Source: Amoeboradix gromovi (lineage: Eukaryota; Sanchytriomycota; Sanchytriomycetes; Sanchytriales; Sanchytriaceae). From it: a stretch of 11,478 nt of DNA. This document shows positions 1 through 6,748 of this stretch, one piece after another (the first letter of the stretch is position 1; each line of letters begins with the position of its first letter). The DNA is taken from assembly GCA_018985225.1 (NCBI GenBank), contig JADGIF010000294.1, forward strand, positions 1 through 11,478, given 5' to 3'. Below the pieces are notes generated by a model. It was not told where the DNA came from. It was given only the letters and a program-made list of their open reading frames with translations, and searched no databases. Made by a program: the position numbers and the translations under genes.

Positions 1-282
1 TATGAGCAAGAGACGCTCTGAAGGATAGCGCATGAGCGCAAGGTTTGTTTACATGGCCTGATGTATTCCAAATAGCATAAAACACTTGGAAATGCCTTAC
101 TATGGTGTGGAAATGTGCGTTTACAAAGTAATCGAGATGAAAATGCTTGTTTGAGAATTTCCAAAATTATTAGAAGACTTTGATAGAAACGCAGAATCAC
201 TTGGTCAAACCAAGTAGCAACTTAAAAAGCAACTTGATGATAGAGTCAAATTTTAGAGCTTGTTACATGAGGTTAATGCGGT
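1..282. other. Left-edge intergenic stretch, no gene seen
   Basis: No supported coding region. It is the downstream flank of the Nudix gene. Two small structures are visible: a perfect 6-bp inverted repeat with a 3-base loop (CTTGGT caa ACCAAG, 200-214), and just after it the direct repeat AGCAACTT, twice, 5 bases apart (about 217-237). Both may be chance. Short open frames are present but have no recognisable similarity. Confidence 0.5.
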
Positions 283-1131
283 TCATTTATTCAAATCCAG
301 AGGTCTTCGTAACGATAAAACTATTTTTTCATAATCTGGTTCTTCATCTGGATCAATGAAACCATGTCTTATCATAAAGTCCACGATAACTAAAGCACAA
401 TTGGGTTTAAATTTGTTCTCCAAAATTAGCATTCGGATTTCAACTAATGATAAGAGTTGAAAAGAATCAACCTCACCATCATTAGGAGCTGGAACAAAAT
501 CATTGGGCAGATGTAGGTCATAGCAATATTGAGTTTCTGGACAAAATCCGATATCACTGAGCATAAAGTAGCTCACCATACCGGCTGCTTTACTTTTTTT
601 CGAAATATCCAGTGGTACATTAGCCTCCTCTTGGCATTCTCGAATCACCGAATCAAATTTTGATTGACCTGCAGGTATTCCGCCAGCTACCATTTGGTCC
701 AGGTATCCAGGCCAAGTTTGCTTTGAAATTGATCTTCTCGCTATCCACATTTTAACATCACCGTTTTCAGTAGTGTATCCATTTACATGTACACCATAGG
801 TGGAAATACCAAACAATCCACATCCGCTTCTTTCCAACGTGCCTATCTGGTTTTTATTGGCAATGTATATTGGATATTTTTCATCTCTCCATCCTTGTAG
901 ACAGGGAAATATAAAGGCTCTTCTCCATTCTTCCAAGAGTTGATGCAAAGTATTCGGGTCTTTTACAACGAGTTTATGGGAAGTACAAATAAACTTATCA
1001 GAATGATTGTCTCTAATCAAAGCACTGACAGCAGGCATACAATAGCCAATTTGAAAATCTTTATAGTACAAAGGAACTGTTTCTCTGCTAACAGAAACAC
1101 AATTATTCACCGACTGTACAATTTTAAGCAT
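283..1131 (-). CDS. Nudix hydrolase, Tnr3/YJR142W type (DUF4743 plus Nudix)
   Basis: A 282-residue protein starting at ATG 1131. Residues about 15-115 match the DUF4743 region that precedes the Nudix fold in this family, ending in a conserved block with ERSGCGLFGISTYGVHVNGY (100-119). The Nudix box begins at G150 and carries R164-E165 and E168-E169. The first Glu of the classic box is Q156 and the late Gly is N171, which is tolerated in this subfamily. Known relatives (yeast YJR142W, the C-terminal half of S. pombe Tnr3, plant Nudix 20/24) hydrolyse damaged thiamine diphosphates such as oxo- and oxythiamine diphosphate, so the likely role is clearing inactive cofactor analogues. No thiamine pyrophosphokinase domain is attached. 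It diverges from the small membrane-protein gene with 23 bp between start codons. The last two codons, AAT AAA, form a poly(A) signal directly before the TGA stop. Family assignment is firm; substrate is inferred. Confidence 0.88.
   Translation of the reverse strand: MLKIVQSVNNCVSVSRETVPLYYKDFQIGYCMPAVSALIRDNHSDKFICTSHKLVVKDPNTLHQLLEEWRRAFIFPCLQGWRDEKYPIYIANKNQIGTLERSGCGLFGISTYGVHVNGYTTENGDVKMWIARRSISKQTWPGYLDQMVAGGIPAGQSKFDSVIRECQEEANVPLDISKKSKAAGMVSYFMLSDIGFCPETQYCYDLHLPNDFVPAPNDGEVDSFQLLSLVEIRMLILENKFKPNCALVIVDFMIRHGFIDPDEEPDYEKIVLSLRRPLDLNK
286..291 (-). terminator. AATAAA poly(A) signal in the last two Nudix codons
   Basis: The final codons Asn-Lys (AAT AAA) spell the canonical poly(A) signal immediately before the TGA stop at 283-285. 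Seen directly; use as a signal is inferred from the repeated pattern in this window. Confidence 0.6.
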
Positions 1132-1154
1132 TTACTCCTGTTTTATTTTGGAAT
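1132..1154. promoter_or_regulatory. 23-bp divergent promoter gap, Nudix / small membrane protein
   Basis: Only 23 bp separate the two ATG codons of oppositely directed genes. The gap is T-rich on the + strand and has no clear TATA box. Core promoter and both leaders must sit here or inside the neighbouring coding sequence. Confidence 0.5.
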
Positions 1155-1403
1155 ATGGAAACCCCAACTGCAACAGGCATCAGACCGCGAGAGAGAGCTA
1201 CTTCGAGAAGAAGTAAAGAGAAACTGCAGGATGAAGGCTTTGCTGACACAGTTACCGAACAAGTTTCGATACTCGATGTGTTATCGGCTATTTTCATGGT
1301 CTCGTTGCTGATGTTAGGAATTGTTATGCTTCTTCGACATCTAGATGTTTTGGATGTTGCACTTTCTTTTCTGATTTCTGAACCTGATATAAAAAAAAAC
1401 TAA
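1155..1403 (+). CDS. Small single-pass membrane protein, unrecognised
   Basis: An 82-residue open frame starting at ATG. Residues 1-36 are polar and rich in Arg, Lys and Glu. Residues about 37-60 form one strongly hydrophobic helix flanked by Arg61, and a 22-residue tail follows. The basic N-terminal side suggests that this end faces the cytosol. I do not recognise the family; Sec61 beta was considered, but its conserved pre-membrane proline motif is absent. It is supported by ATG placement 23 bp from the divergent Nudix gene, by filling the space before MsrA, and by a coherent membrane segment. No AATAAA follows the stop. Downstream, 1404-1503 is AT-rich and reads open in the MsrA frame without an ATG, so it is probably MsrA leader. 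Confidence 0.5.
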   Translation: METPTATGIRPRERATSRRSKEKLQDEGFADTVTEQVSILDVLSAIFMVSLLMLGIVMLLRHLDVLDVALSFLISEPDIKKN

Positions 1404-1503
1404 CAAACTCTCAATAGAAAATCAAAGTAAATCAAATTATAGAAAGCACAATTTCCTCTTAACCATACTTGATTTTGTCGAATTCGAAATCGATGATTTT
1501 TTA

Positions 1504-2019
1504 ATGTTGAAACGTGTCATGGTTACTACTTCTGAAGCTACATTTGCTGCCGGCTGTTTTTGGTCCATTGAACTAGTTTTTCAGAGAGAACTTGGAGTTG
1601 TATCAACAAAAGTTGGGTATACAGGAGGTGATTTGAAGAATCCCACATATGAACAAGTATGTTCGGGGGAAACTGGTCACGCTGAAGCTGTCCATTTGAC
1701 TTATAACCCAGATACCGTCACATTCGAAAGATTATTAAAAGTCTTCTGGGAGTGTCATGATCCAACTCAAAAAAACAGACAAGGCAATGACATTGGAACA
1801 CAATATCGATCTGCAATATTTTACCATTCAAATGCTCAAAAGGAAACAGCCCAGAAGTCAAAAGAACTCCAAGAAAACACATTTAAGTCAAAAATCGCTA
1901 CGGAAATTCAACCTTTCAGTAAATTTTACGACGCAGAGGAATACCACCAAAAGTATTTGGAAAAGGGCGGCCAATGCTCTAAGAAAGGCAGTAAAGACAA
2001 GATAAGATGCTATGGGTAA
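1504..2019 (+). CDS. msrA: Peptide methionine sulfoxide reductase MsrA
   Basis: A 171-residue protein that reduces methionine-S-sulfoxide in proteins and free methionine, using thioredoxin as reductant. Catalytic motif GCFWS at 17-21 with nucleophile Cys18. Further signatures are GYTGG (38-42), the [15 protein letters not shown] region (49-63), FWECHDPTQ near 82-90, [10 protein letters not shown], and [11 protein letters not shown] near the C terminus. Cys158 and Cys169 in the C-terminal tail are candidate resolving cysteines. The tail ending IRCYG resembles plant and some fungal MsrA rather than the animal form. Length fits a single-domain MsrA with no MsrB fusion. The first ATG was chosen; Met6 is an alternative and would not affect the fold. 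No obvious mitochondrial presequence follows this start. It converges on the Yih1 gene with 24 bp between stop codons. Confidence 0.96.
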   Translation: MLKRVMVTTSEATFAAGCFWSIELVFQRELGVVSTKVGYTGGDLKNPTYEQVCSGETGHAEAVHLTYNPDTVTFERLLKVFWECHDPTQKNRQGNDIGTQYRSAIFYHSNAQKETAQKSKELQENTFKSKIATEIQPFSKFYDAEEYHQKYLEKGGQCSKKGSKDKIRCYG

Positions 2020-2022
2020 TCA

Positions 2023-2034
2023 AATAAATTTATT
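2023..2034. terminator. Palindromic two-way poly(A) signal AATAAATTTATT
   Basis: A perfect 12-bp palindrome in the 24-bp gap between the convergent MsrA and Yih1 stop codons. Read on + it gives AATAAA 3 nt after the MsrA stop; read on - it gives AATAAA 9 nt after the Yih1 stop. One element can therefore serve both genes. Confidence 0.7.
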
Positions 2035-2043
2035 TTGAATAAT

Positions 2044-2748
2044 CTAAATCCATTTCTCCGACAACAGAAGTTCTCGGGCAAGGTTCGTGATTACTTTATA
2101 CCTTCCAGGTCCGAGTTTTATTCCCCCAAACCAGCGAGAAACAATTATTGCACAATTTTTCAGATTGTTTGATTTCATCATGAATAACACTCTTTGACCG
2201 GCGCCAATTTCTCCGTCATCGTCATAATCGCTATCGTTACGATCAAGGCAGTATGCCAATGTGTGATGAGTAGCATCCGGATATATTTGATGTATCTGAC
2301 TTATAAATACGCCGAGTTCTTGTTCCACTAAAAGCCTACACACATGCGCAATGAATGTTGACTTTTTAACAGTTAGCTTTGAAGAAGATACAAACTTGGG
2401 GATTACTGTCAATCTTGATTCAATCTGCAGGGGCCTTTTCGTAGTGGAGTCTTTTTTTAACTCAATCACAACAGTGTTCAAATAACTTGACACATTCTCA
2501 ATCAAGTCATAAAGATAGTTATCTTGGTATAATTCAGTAACATCTTTAATTATTTTGTTAACATTGCTTTGAATAACTTTAACATTTGCAACATTATTTT
2601 CGCAGGGTAAAATAGCAGCGTCTATTTTATTTTCTTGAAGAACTTCAAGATATAACTTGAAATAACGATTAACTGGGATGACTAAAACGCTTCCTTCTCT
2701 TTCTGCTTCGATATACATAGATTGTATGACATCTAATTGCTCATTCAT
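2044..2748 (-). CDS. YIH1: Yih1/IMPACT family regulator of Gcn1-Gcn2 signalling
   Basis: A 234-residue protein starting at ATG 2748. Residues 1 to about 95 look like a divergent RWD domain (NEQLDVIQSMYIEAE at the start), the module that binds Gcn1. Residues about 125-225 form the ancient IMPACT/UPF0029 domain, with KKSTFIAHVCRL (128-139), PDATHH (157-162), DDDGEIGAGQ (176-185) and VSRWFGGIKLGPGRYK (203-218). In yeast and mammals these proteins compete with Gcn2 for Gcn1 and so damp eIF2alpha phosphorylation during amino-acid starvation. Two-domain order and length (yeast Yih1 is about 258 residues) fit a eukaryotic Yih1 and not the bacterial YigZ form. It diverges from riboflavin kinase with a 31-bp gap. 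Identity is firm; the regulatory role is from homologues. Confidence 0.93.
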   Translation of the reverse strand: MNEQLDVIQSMYIEAEREGSVLVIPVNRYFKLYLEVLQENKIDAAILPCENNVANVKVIQSNVNKIIKDVTELYQDNYLYDLIENVSSYLNTVVIELKKDSTTKRPLQIESRLTVIPKFVSSSKLTVKKSTFIAHVCRLLVEQELGVFISQIHQIYPDATHHTLAYCLDRNDSDYDDDGEIGAGQRVLFMMKSNNLKNCAIIVSRWFGGIKLGPGRYKVITNLARELLLSEKWI

Positions 2749-2779
2749 AATTGTTGTTTAAATTCAAGGAGAGCTCTTC
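2749..2779. promoter_or_regulatory. 31-bp divergent promoter gap, Yih1 / riboflavin kinase
   Basis: The two ATG codons are 31 bp apart on opposite strands. No TATA box is evident. It contains the SacI-type palindrome GAGCTC near the riboflavin kinase start, which may be chance. Confidence 0.5.
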
Positions 2780-3226
2780 ATGGCAAGGGAAATTCAACCT
2801 AAAATACCTTCTGTCAATATTACAATTGATGGTGAAGTAGTCAGAGGATTTGGTCGAGGATCAAAAGAGCTCGGCATTCCGACGGCAAACCTGGACCAGA
2901 AGAGTGCAGCAAAGCTTGAAGATTCTTTAGAAACCGGTATTTATTACGGGTACGGATATTTGAGAAATGCTAGATATCCTATGGTGATGAGTTACGGCTG
3001 GAATCCCTTTTACAAAAATACTGTCAGAAGCTGTGAAGTCCATTTGATTCAAGAACTAAACGATTTTTACGGCGAGAATTTAAAAATAACAATATTAGGC
3101 TATATCCGTCCCGAACTAGACTACACTGGTGTAGAGGATTTAATAAGAGACATAAAGATCGATATCGCCACTGCGAAAGAAATGACTAATAAGCCTGAAT
3201 ATTTACAATTTGCATTGGGAAAGTAA
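2780..3226 (+). CDS. FMN1: Riboflavin kinase (flavokinase)
   Basis: A 148-residue monofunctional kinase that phosphorylates riboflavin to FMN with ATP. GRGSKELGIPTANL (25-38) carries the PTAN motif that binds Mg-ATP and flavin. NPFYKN (75-80) precedes RSCEVHLI (83-90), where Glu86 is the expected catalytic base. FYGENLKITILGYIRPE (96-112) matches the conserved C-terminal strand of the family. Length matches eukaryotic RFK/Fmn1, without the FAD-synthetase domain found in bacterial RibF. Its stop codon lies 3 bp from that of the convergent uL30m gene, so the 3' UTR must run into that gene. No AATAAA is seen on the + strand near the stop. Confidence 0.96.
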   Translation: MAREIQPKIPSVNITIDGEVVRGFGRGSKELGIPTANLDQKSAAKLEDSLETGIYYGYGYLRNARYPMVMSYGWNPFYKNTVRSCEVHLIQELNDFYGENLKITILGYIRPELDYTGVEDLIRDIKIDIATAKEMTNKPEYLQFALGK

Positions 3227-3229
3227 AAT

Positions 3230-3502
3230 TTAGTTGTCATTTATTATGCGGAACCCATCTTTAGCTTTTCTCTCTAACTTCTCTGATATAATTTTCTTTT
3301 TCAACTCTAGTTTATTTTCAAATGCGTACAATTTAACGTCAACTAATGGTCTCAATTTTAGTATTTTACCAGCAGAAGATGGTGAGACTTCAACATAGCT
3401 ATATGAGCTGATCCTATCTAAGCCTAGAGACTCGGCTATTTTCTTTGTTGTCTTGTTCATTCCAATTAAACTACGGACCAACTGCACACGATAGTATTTC
3501 AT
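3230..3502 (-). CDS. Mitochondrial large-subunit ribosomal protein uL30m (Mrpl33-like)
   Basis: A 90-residue protein with the uL30 fold: YYRVQLVRSLIGMNKTTKKI at 3-22, followed by SLGLDRISSYSYVEVSPSSAGKI and a hydrophobic strand ending VDVKL. The spacing matches yeast Mrpl33 and bacterial L30, in which an RSxIG segment starts the family signature; animal MRPL30 is longer. It acts in the large subunit of the mitochondrial ribosome. The N terminus starts directly at the domain, so import would need an internal signal, as in yeast. It converges on riboflavin kinase (3-bp gap) and diverges from the 280-residue gene (23-bp gap). An AATAAA signal sits inside its last codons. Confidence 0.9.
   Translation of the reverse strand: MKYYRVQLVRSLIGMNKTTKKIAESLGLDRISSYSYVEVSPSSAGKILKLRPLVDVKLYAFENKLELKKKIISEKLERKAKDGFRIINDN
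3240..3245 (-). terminator. AATAAA inside the last uL30m codons
   Basis: The codons Ile-Ile-Asn (ATA ATA AAT) near the C terminus contain AATAAA, 7 nt before the TAA stop at 3230-3232. With only 3 bp before the convergent riboflavin kinase stop, a coding location for the signal makes sense. Confidence 0.5.
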
Positions 3503-3525
3503 TTGAATTTGATACCCGTGTTACA
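3503..3525. promoter_or_regulatory. 23-bp divergent promoter gap, uL30m / coiled-coil protein
   Basis: Gap between ATG 3502 (-) and ATG 3526 (+). The + frame stays open upstream to 3445, across the uL30m start, but contains only a TTG there, so the first ATG at 3526 was taken as the start. Confidence 0.45.
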
Positions 3526-4368
3526 ATGGAAGAACTTAAAGCTAAAGTCGCGTATAGCCTGTTACTACTAAATGTACCGCATGACAAGCTTGAAGTATAT
3601 AGCATGTCTCTTCAGACGAGATGTGCAATCCTCACCAAGCTATTACAAATGCTGGGAATATCGATTTCTTTTACGAAGAAAAGCATTAAAAGCCAATTTA
3701 TTAGCATTTCGACACATCTATCCGGTCTCAACATTGAATTTAAGCGAACTTGGTTTATGGATATTCGGCCTTCTCAACATGTTTTTACCTTAATTTTGCG
3801 TCTTTCTCAAATAGTTATGAGCCGTCACTTGGAATCGGCACATAGCAATGACAACAAGGTTTCCACTGATACAAAGCTTTTAGTGGAATCATGCGAGAGT
3901 ATTATAACCGAAACTCAGAGCCACCTGTCTGCTCTTTTTTCAGAAATTACAAAACTAGAATTGGCCGCACATAAGCTGCAGGATGCCAATAGAACTTCAA
4001 CGCTGTCTTTAACTCAAATAAACCAGGCGATGGAAAAATTGAATTACGTATTTCAATCTCCTTTTTCTGAATTTACAAATTTTAATCCACATTCTAAATA
4101 TCAGTTCGAATATCCTCAGACTTCTTCTGTACACCCACTTCTGAAGTTTGTCATCAAAGATGGCAAATGCAACTCAAGTGCAATGGTAAAAATTCTTGCA
4201 GATACAATATCATCATCTTCCTTCTCTATAACACCAAAGAATATTCCTGACTTTGATTTGAATTCTCTAGAAAAGCAACTCAGAGCTTTAGAAAGTGAGT
4301 TTTCCTTGGATTTTATGGATGAAGTTGCTTTTGTCGATCTCGGTTATTTCGAGCAACTGGAAATTTAA
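3526..4368 (+). CDS. Unrecognised 280-residue helical/coiled-coil protein
   Basis: A 280-residue protein counted from the first ATG at 3526. The frame is open 81 bp further upstream, antisense to uL30m, but without ATG. Residues 1-105 are mostly hydrophobic helix-forming sequence; about 115-175 has the heptad-like pattern of a coiled coil; the C-terminal 100 residues include a Phe/Tyr/Pro-rich loop (176-207) and an acidic end. No catalytic motif, signal peptide or membrane segment is visible. The layout (short N-terminal globular part plus coiled coil) is reminiscent of spindle, kinetochore or HAUS-type subunits, but I cannot match it to a family and do not assign a function. Base composition resembles its neighbours, which supports a resident gene. 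Only an ATTAAA variant (4399-4404) follows the stop. Confidence 0.7.
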   Translation: MEELKAKVAYSLLLLNVPHDKLEVYSMSLQTRCAILTKLLQMLGISISFTKKSIKSQFISISTHLSGLNIEFKRTWFMDIRPSQHVFTLILRLSQIVMSRHLESAHSNDNKVSTDTKLLVESCESIITETQSHLSALFSEITKLELAAHKLQDANRTSTLSLTQINQAMEKLNYVFQSPFSEFTNFNPHSKYQFEYPQTSSVHPLLKFVIKDGKCNSSAMVKILADTISSSSFSITPKNIPDFDLNSLEKQLRALESEFSLDFMDEVAFVDLGYFEQLEI

Positions 4369-5313
4369 GAAATAGATTAATGGATTGAAGAGCTACTCAT
4401 TAAAAGTCCTAATTAACTAGAAAGTCAAGAGTTTTTACAGAAAACCCTGCCATGGTAGTCGCTCCATTACAGAATTTTCTCACGCCTTCAGTACCCAGAG
4501 GCTGGATGAAATTAGGGTGCAAACATTCGAGTATCTTTTCCATGCTGCCATATGGTTTCCTTTTACTAGTGAAGGACTAATTCCAATCTCTCAAATATTT
4601 CTGGTTCAAATGAAGTCTATTGAAAGGGCACAAGTTATCGTTGATGTACCTCTTTTGGGTAAGAGGTGAAAACACCAAACGACTCTGTAGTGTATGAGAG
4701 AGACCCATTCAGACAAAATGTCATACTTTCTTCGTAGGAACCCGATATCTTCATGCCATCAAATAAGAAAGTTTATTAGAAATAAGAAGGGATCTGCTGT
4801 GAAGATGACAGGCGAAAGAAAGACATCTAGGTGCTGCCTTGTCTGTGAGCAAGACGATATTACAAACATTAAGACAGAATACGAGAATGGTTATCGGCTA
4901 AGATATTGCAACATATGCTCAAGTGCTAATCAGCTAAGCTATTTTGAAAAGATATTGCCAGTGCGTTTTTATATTGAGAAGAGGCTTAATAGTACATTAT
5001 GGGACTGAAACATCGTTCCAGGAGGTTCTCCGACTTAGAGTTGCAGACAATATCTGAGATTAGGTCCCAATTAATAATCCAAGCAATATATTGAAACTTC
5101 TGCCCTTGTTTGCACTAATTTAGCGTTACAAATAATTGTCATTATCTTTACCAAGCCAAGTTCACTACCTTCTCAGAATATCCTAATTATTAAACAGGTT
5201 TTATTGCAAAAGTTTATTTTCTAAACGAGAGCTATTCTTTTTCGCAGTTTTCTATTTTTGTATTTGATACCTCATTCTTTTTCTCAAAACGACGTAACCC
5301 AGAAATTCAAAGA
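4369..5313. other. 945-bp stretch with broken open frames, no intact gene
   Basis: No intact gene was found in this long gap. Several + strand frames stay open for 50-105 codons and then shift: 4421-4669 is open without an ATG until near its end; 4694-5008 encodes a Cys-rich fragment; a third frame is open across its 3' end to about 5060. This looks like either a decayed gene or a gene broken by very short introns. A GGTAAGAG donor-like string ends the first frame (about 4658-4665), and ACTAATTTAG, identical to the end of the proven micro-intron, occurs at 5114-5123. I could not build a coherent spliced product. The T-rich last 100 bp probably holds the promoter of the katanin-like gene. Confidence 0.5.
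4694..5008 (+). pseudogene. Cys-rich fragment with a zinc-ribbon-like pattern
   Basis: A 104-codon open frame; Met9 is an alternative start. Its middle has C-x2-C, about 20 residues, then C-x2-C (CLVC ... CNIC), with a GYRLRYCNIC block before the second pair. This spacing is that of a small zinc ribbon and recalls the N-terminal ribbon of ISXO2-like DDE transposases, in which a Tyr-Arg-Trp/Leu-Arg-Cys block is followed by a FFE-type segment; YFEK follows here too. No DDE catalytic part is found downstream in frame. It could be a decayed transposase remnant, a small zinc protein, or chance. Low confidence for any identity. Confidence 0.25.
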
Positions 5314-6681
5314 ATGCTTAGCTCGATAAAAAATGGTAAGTTAGTTATCAGGTCTAACCAGGGATTGAAAATATATGATTTGCCATCTGTGAGTCCAATA
5401 CAGTATGGTCCAGACTCAAATCTAATAGACTTTTTGCCACTCTCTCTTTCGAGAATTCAAGATTTAAGATGTATGGATTTAGAATGGTCAAATGTTTCCT
5501 GCTATGACCTGAACTACAGTTACATAAGTGTTTCACGTGGTATTCAAGTAAAAATTTATGATATTACCACAACTAGATTAATTTACCATTTTACAGAAGA
5601 TTCAAAAATCGAAGATATAGCTATTCACCCAAAGAGCGACTACGTAGCAACTTTCTGTGAAGAAAGCGTAAGCTTGTGGAATCTCCATACAGTTGAGAAA
5701 GTCAAACAAGTTTTAATGAATGGACACGGATTTTTCACTGAAAAACATTTGGTATTGGAACAACGACACAAGAATGATAGGATTTACAAATTCGGTTTGG
5801 AAGAATACGATCTAGAAGCTCTGAGATTTGATGAGGCCGTAATAAGAGTTGAATCCTGTTTTAACGGCTGCGTGGTGTTTACAAAATCCAAGATCAAAAT
5901 ATTAAATTTCAACGAAAAGACGAAAGACATGGAGTGTGACTTTAAAATGAATTCCGTTCTTGAAGCAGTTGATAATGTGGAACATATTGCTATCGCTTTC
6001 GCAAACATTTTCAAAGTAGAGGGATATGATTTTTATTATTCTAATAATTTGATTTATTATATTCAAAGCGACAGAATTGGATATCTCAGTGTAGATATGC
6101 AAAAAGTCGATTTACCTGATTTCTGTAAATTGCTGGGTTTATTGGCGAAGCACTCTGGAAAATCTAGCGAAGTCAGTAGTTTGGAATTCGTTATGGAATC
6201 AAGAAAAGAGAAGTTAATAGACTTGCTAAATATATGGAACAGCCAGCAAGGAAACCACAAAGATGTAACCTTGAAGGTAAAAACCGTATTTCAGAATCTT
6301 CTTCTGTATCCCGTCAGAATTGATGTTTTGGATTCTTTCATAAGACAGCTATTGAAAAACAGAAGAGTATGGTTAGATCTCCACGTTGCAAAATTAGGAA
6401 TTGTCTTGCTAGATGAAACGTTTTTTAGTTTGCCAAATACCAATTTCAAAATTTACGAGTCAGCGTTCAAACCTACGATCTCAGCATTCCTATGTTTCGT
6501 AGTGGAAAGCCTTGATGATATTGTTCAATCAACTTTGAAATACCAAAACGACCCAATTATGCAGCTAGCCATAAGTTCTAAAGAGCGTGTTGCACTTTGT
6601 GTTGAAATTGTGAAGCACTTAGAGAGCATGAATCAGAAATGTTGCTGGGTCCCGAAATTCACGCTTAAAGATTCACAATAA
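5314..6681 (+). CDS. Katanin p80-like protein (degenerate WD40 plus con80)
   Basis: A 455-residue protein. Residues about 1-270 contain weak WD40-like repeats; the clearest are 67-92 and 98-127, where HPKSDYVATF is followed by a strand ending LWNL. Residues about 288-440 resemble the con80 domain of katanin p80 (KATNB1): a conserved Arg-rich helix ESRKEKLIDLLNIW (295-308), RVWLDLHVAKLGIVLL (351-366) matching the LWxLDL block, and AISSKERVALC (419-429) matching the DISREERxxKC block. In other eukaryotes con80 binds the p60 AAA ATPase, forming the microtubule-severing katanin that acts at spindles and cilia. The WD part is much more divergent than usual and the protein is shorter than animal p80 (about 655 residues), with the linker missing. 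Another WD40-plus-helical protein remains possible. AATAAA overlaps the stop codon. Confidence 0.6.
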   Translation: MLSSIKNGKLVIRSNQGLKIYDLPSVSPIQYGPDSNLIDFLPLSLSRIQDLRCMDLEWSNVSCYDLNYSYISVSRGIQVKIYDITTTRLIYHFTEDSKIEDIAIHPKSDYVATFCEESVSLWNLHTVEKVKQVLMNGHGFFTEKHLVLEQRHKNDRIYKFGLEEYDLEALRFDEAVIRVESCFNGCVVFTKSKIKILNFNEKTKDMECDFKMNSVLEAVDNVEHIAIAFANIFKVEGYDFYYSNNLIYYIQSDRIGYLSVDMQKVDLPDFCKLLGLLAKHSGKSSEVSSLEFVMESRKEKLIDLLNIWNSQQGNHKDVTLKVKTVFQNLLLYPVRIDVLDSFIRQLLKNRRVWLDLHVAKLGIVLLDETFFSLPNTNFKIYESAFKPTISAFLCFVVESLDDIVQSTLKYQNDPIMQLAISSKERVALCVEIVKHLESMNQKCCWVPKFTLKDSQ

Positions 6682-6682
6682 A
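6677..6682 (+). terminator. AATAAA overlapping the katanin-like stop codon
   Basis: The last codon CAA, the stop TAA and the next A together spell AATAAA (stop at 6679-6681). Confidence 0.65.
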
Positions 6683-6748
6683 CAACTGTCGATCTGGCAA
6701 ATCTAAATTGTTTTTATTTGGTCGTTCAAAAAAATCACTTGAAACAAT

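Noticed and set aside
200-214. CTTGGT/ACCAAG hairpin as a terminator or RNA element
   Set aside because: Six base pairs with a 3-base loop is common by chance, and eukaryotic genes do not use such terminators for mRNA.
940-1311. Open frame of 123 codons on the + strand
   Set aside because: Begins at TTG, runs antisense through the Nudix gene and overlaps the small membrane-protein gene in another frame; no family features.
3445-3525. N-terminal extension of the 280-residue protein
   Set aside because: The extension starts at a TTG and overlaps the uL30m start antisense; the first ATG is at 3526. A non-ATG start is not assumed in a eukaryote.
4452-4580. 42-codon ATG open frame
   Set aside because: Short, no recognisable features, and the overlapping longer frame (4421-4669) looks more protein-like.
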